Origin: Serratia nematodiphila DZ0503SBS1
GTDB taxonomy: Bacteria > Pseudomonadota > Gammaproteobacteria > Enterobacterales > Enterobacteriaceae
Direction: 5' to 3'
DNA: 64,000 bases
NCBI RefSeq assembly: GCF_000738675.1
Contig: NZ_JPUX01000001.1
Span: 682,001-746,000 of the forward strand
In this document: positions 25,853 through 33,654 of the stretch, in pieces
Layout of the letters: each line of letters starts with the position of its first letter
How positions within the stretch are numbered: the stretch's first letter is position 1
Position numbers and translations under genes: made by a program
Notes under the pieces: model-generated
What the model saw: only the letters and a program-made list of their open reading frames with translations
Databases searched by the model: none
What the model was told of the DNA's origin: nothing

Positions 25853-26556
25853 CAGAGGGCCTCCAGCGCCTGTGGCGCCTGCATGTCATAAAGCCGGTCG
25901 GCGACCTGTCGGCGGACGCCTTCATCGTGAAAAATGCCGACGATCGCCGCGCCGCGCGCCTTGGCGCGTTCGATAAGCTGCACCACCGCCGCGCTGTTGC
26001 GGCTGTCGAGCGAGGCGGTCGGTTCGTCCAGCAACAGAATGGGGTAGTCGACGATAAAGCCGCGCGCGATGTTCACCCGTTGCTGTTCGCCGCCGGAGAA
26101 GGTGGACGGCGCCAGCGGCCACAGGCGCGGCGGCACGTTGAGCGCAGCGAGCAGCGCTTCGGCGCGTTCGCGGCACTCGGCGCGCTCGACCCCCTGTTCC
26201 AGCAGCGGCTGCATCACCACCTCCAGCGCGCTGATGCGCGGGATCACCCGCAGGAACTGGCTGACCCAGCCCAGCGTATGGCGGCGTACCGCCAGAATCT
26301 GGCGCGCGTCGGCGCTGACCATGTCCAGCCAGTCGCCCTGGTGGTTGATCCAGATATGGCCGCTGTCCGGCAGGTAGTTGGCGTACAGCGAGCGCAGCAG
26401 GGTGGATTTGCCGCTGCCGGAGTGGCCGTGCAGCACCACGCATTCGCCGCCGTGGACCGTCAGGTTGGCGTCGTGCAGCACCGGCAGGCGGGTGCCGTAC
26501 TGCTGATGCAGCACAAAGGTTTTACTGAGATGTTCAACTCGGATTTGCATAGTCAT
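25852..26556 (-). CDS. phnL: PhnL, C-P lyase ABC-type ATPase
   Basis: An ABC ATPase of 234 residues with Walker [11 protein letters not shown] (43-52), Q-loop, signature [14 protein letters not shown] and Walker [13 protein letters not shown]. PhnL is not a transporter part but supports nucleoside-triphosphate chemistry of the C-P lyase complex. It follows phnK after 16 bases and overlaps phnM by 1 base. Confidence 0.94.
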   Translation of the reverse strand: MTMQIRVEHLSKTFVLHQQYGTRLPVLHDANLTVHGGECVVLHGHSGSGKSTLLRSLYANYLPDSGHIWINHQGDWLDMVSADARQILAVRRHTLGWVSQFLRVIPRISALEVVMQPLLEQGVERAECRERAEALLAALNVPPRLWPLAPSTFSGGEQQRVNIARGFIVDYPILLLDEPTASLDSRNSAAVVQLIERAKARGAAIVGIFHDEGVRRQVADRLYDMQAPQALEAL

Positions 26557-26572
26557 CTGTTATCGCCTTGGG

Positions 26573-27361
26573 TTACGACAGCACCGAAGAAACCAGCAGC
26601 TGGGTGTAAGGATGGTGCGGATCGTCCAGCACCCGGTCGGTCAGGCCGCTCTCCACCACTTCGCCCTGTTTCATCACCAGCAGGCGGTGGGCCAGCAGCC
26701 GCGCCACGCCGAGATCGTGAGTGACGATCACCGCCGCCAGCTGCATCTCTACCACCAGATTACGCAGCAGATCGAGCAGGCGCGCCTGCACCGATACGTC
26801 CAGCCCGCCGGTCGGCTCATCCATAAACACCAGCCTGGGGTGGGTGACCAGATTGCGGGCGATCTGCAGCCGCTGCTGCATGCCGCCGGAGAAGGTGGTC
26901 GGCAGATCGTCGAGGCGCGACAGCGGGATTTCGACGTCTTCCAGCCACTGGCCGGCCTGGCGGCGAATGTCGCCATAGTGGCGCTGGCCGATGGCCATCA
27001 GCCGCTCGCCGATGTTGCCGCCGGCGGAGACCTGCGGCCGCAGCCCGTCGAGCGGGTGCTGATGCACCACGCCCCAGTCGGTGCGCAGCAGGCGGCGGCG
27101 ATCGCTCTCCGCCATGGCGTATAGATCGTGTTCCTGGCCCGCCTGCGGGCGGTAAAGGATCTGCCCATGCTGCGGCGCCAGCCGCGCCGAGATCGACTTC
27201 AGCAGCGTGGTTTTGCCGGAGCCGGATTCGCCGACGATGCCCAGCACTTCACCGGGGTAGATGTCGAACGACACGTCGCTGAAGCCCTTGCCGGGGGCGT
27301 ACAGGTGGGTGAGCCGGTTCACCGACAGCAGCGGGGTGGTGCTCAAAAGGGGGGAAGTCAT
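26573..27361 (-). CDS. phnK: PhnK, C-P lyase core-complex ABC ATPase
   Basis: An ABC ATPase of 262 residues: Walker A GESGSGKTT (44-52), signature FSGGMQQRLQIARN, Walker B LVFMDEPTGGLD. In E. coli PhnK docks onto the PhnGHIJ core. The start at 27361 (MTSPLLSTTPLL) overlaps the phnJ stop by one base; the frame is open to 27511 but that part is antisense-free phnJ overlap with no family sequence. Together with PhnL it is a pair of ABC proteins without membrane partners in this operon. Confidence 0.93.
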   Translation of the reverse strand: MTSPLLSTTPLLSVNRLTHLYAPGKGFSDVSFDIYPGEVLGIVGESGSGKTTLLKSISARLAPQHGQILYRPQAGQEHDLYAMAESDRRRLLRTDWGVVHQHPLDGLRPQVSAGGNIGERLMAIGQRHYGDIRRQAGQWLEDVEIPLSRLDDLPTTFSGGMQQRLQIARNLVTHPRLVFMDEPTGGLDVSVQARLLDLLRNLVVEMQLAAVIVTHDLGVARLLAHRLLVMKQGEVVESGLTDRVLDDPHHPYTQLLVSSVLS

Positions 27362-28221
27362 CAGTGCTGCGCCTCTTGCGAAGATTGCGCCAGCTGCTGC
27401 CGGCAGTAGTCGGTGTCCGAACAGACGAACATGCGGTTGCCCCGATCGTCGAGCACCACCTCGTCGAGATAGCTGTGGCGCGAGCCGCACAGCGCGCAGG
27501 GTTCGTCCCACTGCTGCACGCTGAACGGATGGTCGTCGAAGTCCAGGCTCTCCACCTTGGTGAACGGCGGCAGGGCATAGATGCGTTTCTCGCGCCCGGC
27601 GCCGAACAGCTGCAGCGCCGGCATCATGTGCATTTTTGGGTTGTCGAATTTCGGGATCGGCGACGGATCCATCACGTAGCGATCGTTGACCTTCACCGGG
27701 TAGGCGTAGGTGGTGGCGATATGGCCGTAGCGCGCGATGTCTTCGTACAGCTTCACCTGCATCACGCCGTACTCCTCCAGCGCGTGCATTTTGCGGGTCT
27801 CGGTTTCGCGCGGTTCGATAAAGCGCAGCGGCTCCGGGATCGGCACCTGATAGATCAGGATCTGATCTTCGCGCAGCGCGGTTTCCGGAATGCGGTGACG
27901 GGTCTGGATCAGCGTGGCCTCCGGCGTGCGTTCAGTGGTTTCCACCCCGGCGACGCGCTGGAAGAAGCGGCGGATCGACACCGCGTTGGTGGTGTCGTCG
28001 GCGCCCTGGTCGATCACCTTCAGCACGTCGGCGCGGCCGATGACGCTGGCGGTGAGCTGAATGCCGCCGGTGCCCCAGCCGTAGGGCATCGGCATCTCGC
28101 GGCCGCCGAACGGCACCTGATAGCCGGGGATCGCCACCGCCTTGAGGATGGCGCGGCGGATCATGCGCTTGGTCTGCTCGTCCAGATAACCGAGGTTATA
28201 ACCGGTTAATACTTCACTCAT
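27361..28221 (-). CDS. phnJ: PhnJ, radical-SAM C-P lyase subunit
   Basis: The enzyme that breaks the carbon-phosphorus bond using a 4Fe-4S cluster and S-adenosylmethionine. Of 286 residues, the cluster and thiyl cysteines are Cys242, Cys245, Cys267 and Cys273 (CALCGSRHS and CSDTDYC), one number higher than in E. coli. It overlaps phnI by 8 bases and phnK by 1. All four key cysteines are intact, so the operon should be able to cleave phosphonates. Confidence 0.96.
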   Translation of the reverse strand: MSEVLTGYNLGYLDEQTKRMIRRAILKAVAIPGYQVPFGGREMPMPYGWGTGGIQLTASVIGRADVLKVIDQGADDTTNAVSIRRFFQRVAGVETTERTPEATLIQTRHRIPETALREDQILIYQVPIPEPLRFIEPRETETRKMHALEEYGVMQVKLYEDIARYGHIATTYAYPVKVNDRYVMDPSPIPKFDNPKMHMMPALQLFGAGREKRIYALPPFTKVESLDFDDHPFSVQQWDEPCALCGSRHSYLDEVVLDDRGNRMFVCSDTDYCRQQLAQSSQEAQH

Positions 28222-29299
28222 CGCGGGCCTCCTGACGCTCGCTGTATTCCTGCCGCAGCCGCTTGAGCAGCTCCAGTTCGGCCTGGAAGTCGACGTAGTG
28301 CGGCAGCTTGAGATGGGAGACGAAGCCGGCGGCCTCGACGTTGTCGGCGTGGGCCAGCACGAACTCTTCGTCCTGCGCCGGGCCGGCGACGCCTTCGCCG
28401 TAGTCTGGGCTTTGCAATGCGCGGTCCACCAGCGCCATCGCCATCGCCTTGCGTTCGGCGCGGCCGAACACCAGCCCGTAACCGCGGGTGAAGTGCGGCG
28501 GATGATCTTTTGGATCGACGAAGCCGTTGACCATTTCGCATTCGGTCAGCAGGATTTCGCCGATATCGATAGCGAAACCGAGCTCTTCCGGCACGATCTC
28601 CACCGAAACGTGGCCGGTGCGGATCTCGCCGGCGAACGGGTGGTTGCGGCCGTAGCCGCGCTGGGTAGCGTAGCCGAGCGCCAGCAGAAAACCTTCGTCG
28701 CCGCGCACCAGCTGCTGCAGGCGCGCCGAGCGCGAGCAGGGGTAAACCGGCGGGTTGCGGGTGATGTCGTCCGGCGCGCTGCCGTCGTCCTGTTCCTCGC
28801 GCGCCAGCTGCTGGCGACACAACAGATCGAACACGTGGCTGCAGTTGTCCGGCAGCGGTTCGTCGGCCTGCGGCGCGCGCGGCGCTTCACCTTCCGCCAG
28901 CAGCGCGAAGTCCAGCAGCCGGTGGGTGTAGTCGTAGGTCGGCCCCAGCACCTGCCCGCCGGGCAAGTCCTTGTAAACCGCCGAGATGCGCCGCTCCAGC
29001 CGCATGTTTTCGCTGGCCAGCGGCTCGCTGACCGCCAGGCGCGGCAGGGTGGTGCGATAGGCGCGCAGCAGGAAAATCGCCTCCACCAGATCGCCGCTGG
29101 CCTGTTTGATGGCCAGCGCCGCCAGCTCGCGATCGTAGATGCCGCCTTCGGTCATCACCCGATCCACCGCCAGCCCCAGCTGCTGTTCGATTTGTTCCGC
29201 GCCGAGCGCCGGCAGCGCCTCGTCGCCGCGCCGCAGCTGTTCCTGCAGCTGGTGGGCGGCCTCAATGGCTTTTTCGCCCCCTTTTACCGCTACGTACAT
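28214..29299 (-). CDS. phnI: PhnI, nucleosidase/transferase subunit of C-P lyase
   Basis: A 361-residue core subunit that, with PhnG, PhnH and PhnL, attaches the phosphonate to ATP ribose while releasing adenine. Conserved stretches include MYVAVKGGEKAI, GPTYDYTHRLLDFALL and KDHPPHFTRGYGLVFG. The ATG at 29299 shares a base with the phnH stop; a longer frame upstream is only phnH read in another frame. Confidence 0.95.
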   Translation of the reverse strand: MYVAVKGGEKAIEAAHQLQEQLRRGDEALPALGAEQIEQQLGLAVDRVMTEGGIYDRELAALAIKQASGDLVEAIFLLRAYRTTLPRLAVSEPLASENMRLERRISAVYKDLPGGQVLGPTYDYTHRLLDFALLAEGEAPRAPQADEPLPDNCSHVFDLLCRQQLAREEQDDGSAPDDITRNPPVYPCSRSARLQQLVRGDEGFLLALGYATQRGYGRNHPFAGEIRTGHVSVEIVPEELGFAIDIGEILLTECEMVNGFVDPKDHPPHFTRGYGLVFGRAERKAMAMALVDRALQSPDYGEGVAGPAQDEEFVLAHADNVEAAGFVSHLKLPHYVDFQAELELLKRLRQEYSERQEARDE

Positions 29300-29880
29300 C
29301 AGCACACCTCCACGCGGGTGGTCCGCGGGATCGCCAGCAGGCGATCGCCGCAGGTCAGCAAGACATCCAGCCCCAGCGGGAAGTGCTGCGGGCGGTTGAC
29401 GAGATAATCCAGCAGCGCCGGCGGCAGGCGCGGCGCTATCAGGCGTTGGCTCTCGATGCCGGGGCCGGTCAGGCGCAGCGCGGCGCCGTTCTCCAGCTCG
29501 GCGAGCTGCACGATGACCGTGGCGCCGCATTCCGGCGAGATTTCAGTGCCGTGCGGCAACGCCTGCAGATCGGCGGCCTGAACGTGCTCATCGAACAGGG
29601 CAAAGCAGACCTCCTGCGCCGTGGCGGCCAGCGGCGCGCCGCTGTGAAAACGAATGTTTGTTAGCACTTGCTCACTTTTAAGCGCAGCGCACAGCTGCAG
29701 CGGCGTTTCCTGATCGGCCAGCGTCAGCAGCGCGGCGGTGCTGGCGGCGTTCAGCGGCGCCCAGGCCGGGCCGGCCGGCAGCGTCACCCGGTGGCCCGGT
29801 TCGCTCAAGGCTTTAAGAATCAAACGGAAAGCGTGCTGCGATTGGTCTATCGGTTGCTCAAAACCGGTCAATAAACTCAT
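29299..29880 (-). CDS. phnH: PhnH, C-P lyase core subunit
   Basis: A 193-residue protein with the E. coli PhnH pattern (FEQPIDQSQHAFRLILKALSEPG, QTPLQL-type turn, FPLGLDVLLT, IPRTTRVEV). PhnH has a PLP-transferase-like fold without PLP and is part of the PhnGHIJ complex. It follows phnG after 3 bases and overlaps phnI by 1. Confidence 0.94.
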   Translation of the reverse strand: MSLLTGFEQPIDQSQHAFRLILKALSEPGHRVTLPAGPAWAPLNAASTAALLTLADQETPLQLCAALKSEQVLTNIRFHSGAPLAATAQEVCFALFDEHVQAADLQALPHGTEISPECGATVIVQLAELENGAALRLTGPGIESQRLIAPRLPPALLDYLVNRPQHFPLGLDVLLTCGDRLLAIPRTTRVEVC

Positions 29881-29883
29881 GGC

Positions 29884-30327
29884 TTAATCCCCTCGCACCA
29901 GCGTAAAGAAGTCCACCCGGCTGGCGGCGATCGCCCGGGCGCGCAGCTGGCGCTGTTCGTGCTGCAGCGCGGCCAGCGGCGCGATCAGCTGTTGTTGCAG
30001 GCGTTCGCCGTGTTCCGGCTGTTGCAGCAGCGCATCGGCCAGCGCGCACAGCTCGGCGTGCGCCTTGTCGCGCCCGGCGATATAGCTGTAGCCGTAGCCG
30101 CCGTTGTCCAGCTGCACCACCGCGCGGGTGACCGTCATGTCCCCCAGCACGAAGCGGCGGCCGGTGGCGCCCATGCGCCCCTGCAGCTGGGCCAGGCCGA
30201 TCTCCGGCGCGCGGATGCTGCGGTAACCCGGGCTGAGGTTCAGCGCCAGCCAGTGGCTGCGCAGCTGCTCGGGCCGGCTGTGCGCCAGCACCGACATCCA
30301 GCGTTGTCTCGACTCTAAGGCGTGCAT
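29884..30327 (-). CDS. phnG: PhnG, C-P lyase core subunit
   Basis: A 147-residue small subunit of the PhnGHIJ core (RQRWMSVLAHS, RAPEIGLAQLQGRMGATGRRF, NLGD-like LGDMTVTRAVV, GRDKAHAELCALADALLQ). It directly follows phnF with no gap, so regulator and enzyme are in one transcript. Confidence 0.94.
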   Translation of the reverse strand: MHALESRQRWMSVLAHSRPEQLRSHWLALNLSPGYRSIRAPEIGLAQLQGRMGATGRRFVLGDMTVTRAVVQLDNGGYGYSYIAGRDKAHAELCALADALLQQPEHGERLQQQLIAPLAALQHEQRQLRARAIAASRVDFFTLVRGD

Positions 30328-31056
30328 TCAGTGCTCCATCGTCAGTTCAATCATGTCGGCGCGGGCCAGGCTGACGGAGTATTCCGCCACGTCTTCGCCG
30401 CCGCTGCGGACGTTAAGGGTGCGCACGCACAGCAGCGGCGCGTGGGTGGCGATCTCCAGCAGCCGGCTCTCTTTGGCCTGCGCGCGGCGCGCGCTGATGC
30501 GCGTCTGGCGGCGGGCCAGCGGCTGCCGGAGGTGCTGTTCGATAAACTGGTGCAGCGAACCGCTGTGGAACTGCTGCAGCACCGGCCACCACTCCAGATC
30601 GGGCAGATAGTGGTCGATCACGCTCATCGGCACGCCGTTGACCCGGCGCAGGGTGCGCAGGTGGATCACCATTTCGCCTTCTTCACGCGAGAGCGCGCTG
30701 GCGACATGCCCATTGCACGGGCGCAAGACAGCGAGTAAGCGCTCACTGGTGGGGTGGCTGCCCTGCTCGAACAGGTTCTGGCTGAAGCGGGTGTTGGCGT
30801 GCAGCGGGTAGTCATAAGGCCGCATCAGCACCAGAATGCCGACGCCGTGGCGGCGCTGCAGCCAGCCGCGCTCCACCAGCTGATCCACCGCGCGGCGCAG
30901 GGTGTGGCGATTGACCTGATAGCGCTCGGCCAGCTGCTGTTCCGAAGGCAGGTAGTCGCCGCAGCGGTACTGCGTGCGCAGCTCCTGTTCCAGCTGTGCG
31001 GCGATCTGCTGATAGCGGGTGGGGTAAGTGGTCGGATGTCTAGATAACTCCATCAT
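30328..31056 (-). CDS. phnF: PhnF, GntR/HutC-type regulator of the phn operon
   Basis: A 242-residue transcription factor: GntR winged helix (YLPSEQQLAERYQVNRHTLRRAVDQL in two parts, about residues 30-65) and a UTRA ligand-binding domain (FSQNLFEQGSHPTSERLL onward). It matches E. coli PhnF over its whole length. The start at 31056 has GAGG eight bases upstream; an earlier ATG at 31104 is not conserved. In E. coli phnF follows the transporter genes phnCDE, but here it is the first gene of the operon. I see at most one Pho-box-like half (TTGTCAT on the minus strand near 31165), so PhoB control is not proved. Confidence 0.93.
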   Translation of the reverse strand: MMELSRHPTTYPTRYQQIAAQLEQELRTQYRCGDYLPSEQQLAERYQVNRHTLRRAVDQLVERGWLQRRHGVGILVLMRPYDYPLHANTRFSQNLFEQGSHPTSERLLAVLRPCNGHVASALSREEGEMVIHLRTLRRVNGVPMSVIDHYLPDLEWWPVLQQFHSGSLHQFIEQHLRQPLARRQTRISARRAQAKESRLLEIATHAPLLCVRTLNVRSGGEDVAEYSVSLARADMIELTMEH

Positions 31057-31283
31057 AATAAAAACCTCGTCATGCCGATGGCTGTGCGATGAAGGCGAAA
31101 GCAATGCGTTTCATCGGGCGTCTACCCTGTGGTTTTCAAGTTGGCATCATGGTGCCGGGCGCAGATGACAATCGCGTTACGCGTCGGTGGCGAACAGATG
31201 AACTATTTTGGACAGCCCGGGCGTGCACGGGCGGCGGCGGCGCGCTATGCTGGCGCCACTGTTGACTCACTCTGGCCGCTACC

Positions 31284-32339
31284 ATGCCGCAACCTCTGAA
31301 CGCCCCTGAACACGCCCCACGCGCCTGGCCGCTGTGGAAACCGATCCTGTTTCTGCTGGTGGTGGCCGTCGGCCTCTACTACGTCAAATGGCAGCCTTAC
31401 TACGGCAAGGCGTTCGTAGCGGCGGACAGCCACTCGATCGGCAAATCGATCCTGGCCGACGGCGCCGCGAGCCCCTGGCTGGCGGCCTGGCAGTACGCGC
31501 TGGTCTACTTCACCGCGGTGTGGAAGGCGGCGCTGCTCGGGGTGTTGTTAGGTTCGCTGGTGCAGGTGCTGATCCCGCGCGACTGGCTGGCGCGCACGCT
31601 TGGCCACCGGCGTTTTTCCGGCACCGTGCTGGGGGCGCTGATCGCGCTGCCGGGCATGATGTGCACCTGCTGCGCCGCGCCGGTTGCCGCCGGCATGCGC
31701 CGCCAGTCGGTGTCCAGCGGCGCCGCGCTGGCCTTTTGGCTCGCCAACCCGGTACTGAACCCGGCGACGCTGGTGTTCATGGGGTTTGTGCTCGGTTGGC
31801 CGTTCGCCGCCATCCGCCTGGTGGCGGGCGTGGTGATGGTGCTGGGCATCGCCTGGCTGGTGCAGCGCGTGACCGCCAACGATCCGCAGCCCGTCGCGCC
31901 GCAGCCGTTGGTGCTGACGACGCAGAGCGACGAGCAGCCGTTCCTCGCCCGCTGGGGCAAAGCGCTGTGGGCGCTGTTTTGGTCGACCATCCCGATCTAC
32001 GTGCTGGCTGTGCTGGCGCTAGGCGCGGCGCGGGTCTGGCTGTTCCCGCACGCCGACGGCGCCGTCGACAATAGCCTGCTGTGGATCATCGGCCTGGCGA
32101 TCGTCGGCTGCCTGTTTGTTATCCCCACCGCGGCGGAAATCCCGATCGTGCAGACCATGATGCTGGCGGGCATGGGCGCCGGCCCGGCGCTGGCGCTGCT
32201 GATGACCTTGCCGGCGGTCAGCCTGCCTTCGCTGCTGATGCTCAACAAGGCCTTCTCCGCCCGGGCGTTGTGCCTGACGGCGGCGCTGGTGGCGCTGTGC
32301 GGCGTGCTGACCGGCGTGGTGGGGATGGGGTTGGTGTAA
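31284..32339 (+). CDS. yraQ: Predicted permease YraQ
   Basis: An eight-or-more-helix membrane protein of 351 residues in the DUF318/ArsP-like permease family. It has the paired conserved motifs LPGMMCTCCAAPVAAGMRRQ and FVIPTAAEIPIVQTMM; the double cysteine in the first is characteristic. Relatives (ArsP) export organoarsenicals, but the substrate of YraQ is unknown. It is divergent from phnF, with 227 bp between the starts. In E. coli it is next to yraR. Confidence 0.92.
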   Translation: MPQPLNAPEHAPRAWPLWKPILFLLVVAVGLYYVKWQPYYGKAFVAADSHSIGKSILADGAASPWLAAWQYALVYFTAVWKAALLGVLLGSLVQVLIPRDWLARTLGHRRFSGTVLGALIALPGMMCTCCAAPVAAGMRRQSVSSGAALAFWLANPVLNPATLVFMGFVLGWPFAAIRLVAGVVMVLGIAWLVQRVTANDPQPVAPQPLVLTTQSDEQPFLARWGKALWALFWSTIPIYVLAVLALGAARVWLFPHADGAVDNSLLWIIGLAIVGCLFVIPTAAEIPIVQTMMLAGMGAGPALALLMTLPAVSLPSLLMLNKAFSARALCLTAALVALCGVLTGVVGMGLV

Positions 32340-32444
32340 AATGTTCGAAAAACGACCGTTTACCTCGATATCGTTGTCACAAATGTGCTAACGTTTCTGT
32401 TCAAGATTTAGTGTCGCCATCGTGCGATTGCAGGAGGAGCAAAG

Positions 32445-32732
32445 ATGGAAAGTCGCATCCAGTTTCGCATCGAAGATGAAACCAAGCGTTTGGCGCAAAA
32501 GGCCGCGGAAGCTAAAGGAACGACATTGAGTGAAGCCTGCCGCCGCTTGGCGGAGCAAATGGCTGATGAGCAACGGGCCGCAGAGGAGCACGAAAATTGG
32601 TTGAAAGATAAGGTGGATGCAGCTTTTTCCCGTCTGCATGAGGGTAATGCTGTCTACCTTAGCCAACAAGAAGTAGAAGAAAGCATGGATGCCTTTAAGG
32701 CAAAAATTAGAGCGAAATACGACCGAAAATAG
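32445..32732 (+). CDS. RelB/DinJ-family antitoxin
   Basis: A 95-residue protein with an N-terminal ribbon-helix-helix (SRIQFRIEDETKRLAQKAAEAKG, in short: the pattern of DinJ/RelB) and a charged C-terminal helix that would wrap the toxin. GGAGGAGC precedes the ATG. It is 8 bases upstream of a RelE/ParE-fold gene, the normal antitoxin-first order, and it should repress its own promoter together with the toxin. The two genes have lower GC than their surroundings. Confidence 0.88.
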   Translation: MESRIQFRIEDETKRLAQKAAEAKGTTLSEACRRLAEQMADEQRAAEEHENWLKDKVDAAFSRLHEGNAVYLSQQEVEESMDAFKAKIRAKYDRK

Positions 32733-32740
32733 GGATCGTT

Positions 32741-33016
32741 ATGCGTATCGAATGGGATAATGCAGCGCTACGGGACAGGGAACGTATTTTTGAGTTTCTT
32801 TATATTTTCAATCCACAGGCGGCAGTGCAGGCTGATAACGAGATAGATAAAGCGGTAAAGCGCCTGCTGGATCATCCTGAATTAGGTAAGCCTTGGTATG
32901 GGAAGGCACGTAAGCTGCTAGTTGACAAGGCCTCCCTGTTGCTGGTGTATATCATCGTCGATGATGTTATTAAGGTTTTCTCGATTGCCCACCAGCGCGA
33001 GAAATTTCCAAACTAG
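32741..33016 (+). CDS. RelE/ParE-family toxin
   Basis: A 91-residue protein with the RelE/ParE fold pattern: IEWDNAALRDRERIFEFLY, the helical AVQADNEIDKAVKRLLDHPELG, and the strand set KLLVDKASLLLVYIIVDDVIKVFSIAHQREKFP ending in the typical HxR(E/D) region. Such toxins cut mRNA on the ribosome or poison gyrase; the sequence alone does not tell me which. It lies directly after the antitoxin gene and ends 5 bases before the convergent nrdG end. Confidence 0.88.
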   Translation: MRIEWDNAALRDRERIFEFLYIFNPQAAVQADNEIDKAVKRLLDHPELGKPWYGKARKLLVDKASLLLVYIIVDDVIKVFSIAHQREKFPN

Positions 33017-33021
33017 CGTTG

Positions 33022-33486
33022 TCAGCGCAACCTATGCACCACCTGGTTGCTGCTGCCGCGCCAGATCAGCGCCGGGTCTTTCAAATCCTGCACGAACTTG
33101 CCGTCGATCAGCACGTTGATTCTGTCCACTATCTGCATTTGCTGTGCGTCCAGCTCCGCCAGCCGGTAGCCGGTCCACAGCCAGATATCCTTGCCGGGGC
33201 ACTCGGCGTGCACCCGTTTCACCAGCGTTAAGATGCTCGGCACGTTGGCCGGATGCAGCGGATCGCCGCCGGAGAGCGACAGCCCCTGGCGCGGCACGCG
33301 CGTATCGTTCAGATCGGCGATGATGCGGTCTTCCAGCGCCGGGGTAAACGGCTGGCCGGAGTTGAGCCGCCAGGTGCTTTTGTTGTAGCAACCGGGGCAC
33401 TGGTGCACGCAGCCGGCGACAAACAGCGTGCAGCGGGTGCCGGGGCCGTTGACCACGTCGATCGGATAGTACTGGTGATAATTCAT
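33022..33486 (-). CDS. nrdG: NrdG, anaerobic ribonucleotide reductase activase
   Basis: A radical-SAM enzyme of 154 residues, equal in length to E. coli NrdG. It carries the CxxxCxxC cluster motif as Cys26, Cys30 and Cys33 (GCVHQCPGCYNK) and the glycine-rich SLSGGDPLHP. It installs the glycyl radical on NrdD. The start at 33486 (MNYHQYYPID) matches E. coli; ATG at 33501 is five codons earlier. It is 168 bases after nrdD, with a repeat-like palindromic stretch between them. Confidence 0.96.
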   Translation of the reverse strand: MNYHQYYPIDVVNGPGTRCTLFVAGCVHQCPGCYNKSTWRLNSGQPFTPALEDRIIADLNDTRVPRQGLSLSGGDPLHPANVPSILTLVKRVHAECPGKDIWLWTGYRLAELDAQQMQIVDRINVLIDGKFVQDLKDPALIWRGSSNQVVHRLR

Positions 33487-33513
33487 GTGAGGCCTGCCCA
33501 TCAGGCTATTTTA

Positions 33514-33598
33514 CTGGCCAGTTTGCCTCCGGGCAGGGCTCCCAATCCTCACGTACTGCGTGTACGCTGCGGTTGGTGCGCGCTGGCCGAAGGCAAAC
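33514..33598. repeat. Palindromic, repeat-like element between nrdG and nrdD
   Basis: Outer arms GTTTGCC (33521-33527) and GGCAAAC (33592-33598) enclose an inner hairpin CGTAC-TGCGT-GTACG (33552-33566). CTGGCC occurs near both ends. The stretch looks like a dispersed enterobacterial intergenic repeat, but only one copy was noticed in this window. Confidence 0.4.
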
Positions 33599-33654
33599 CG
33601 GCGGCGACAATCACGCCTGATGAACAGGCTTCTGCCTAGGTTGCACGGCGTTTT

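Noticed and set aside
31057..31283. A Pho box for the phn operon
   Set aside because: Only one TTGTCAT-like half was found on the phn strand; the second repeat at 11 bp is not recognisable, so PhoB control could not be supported.
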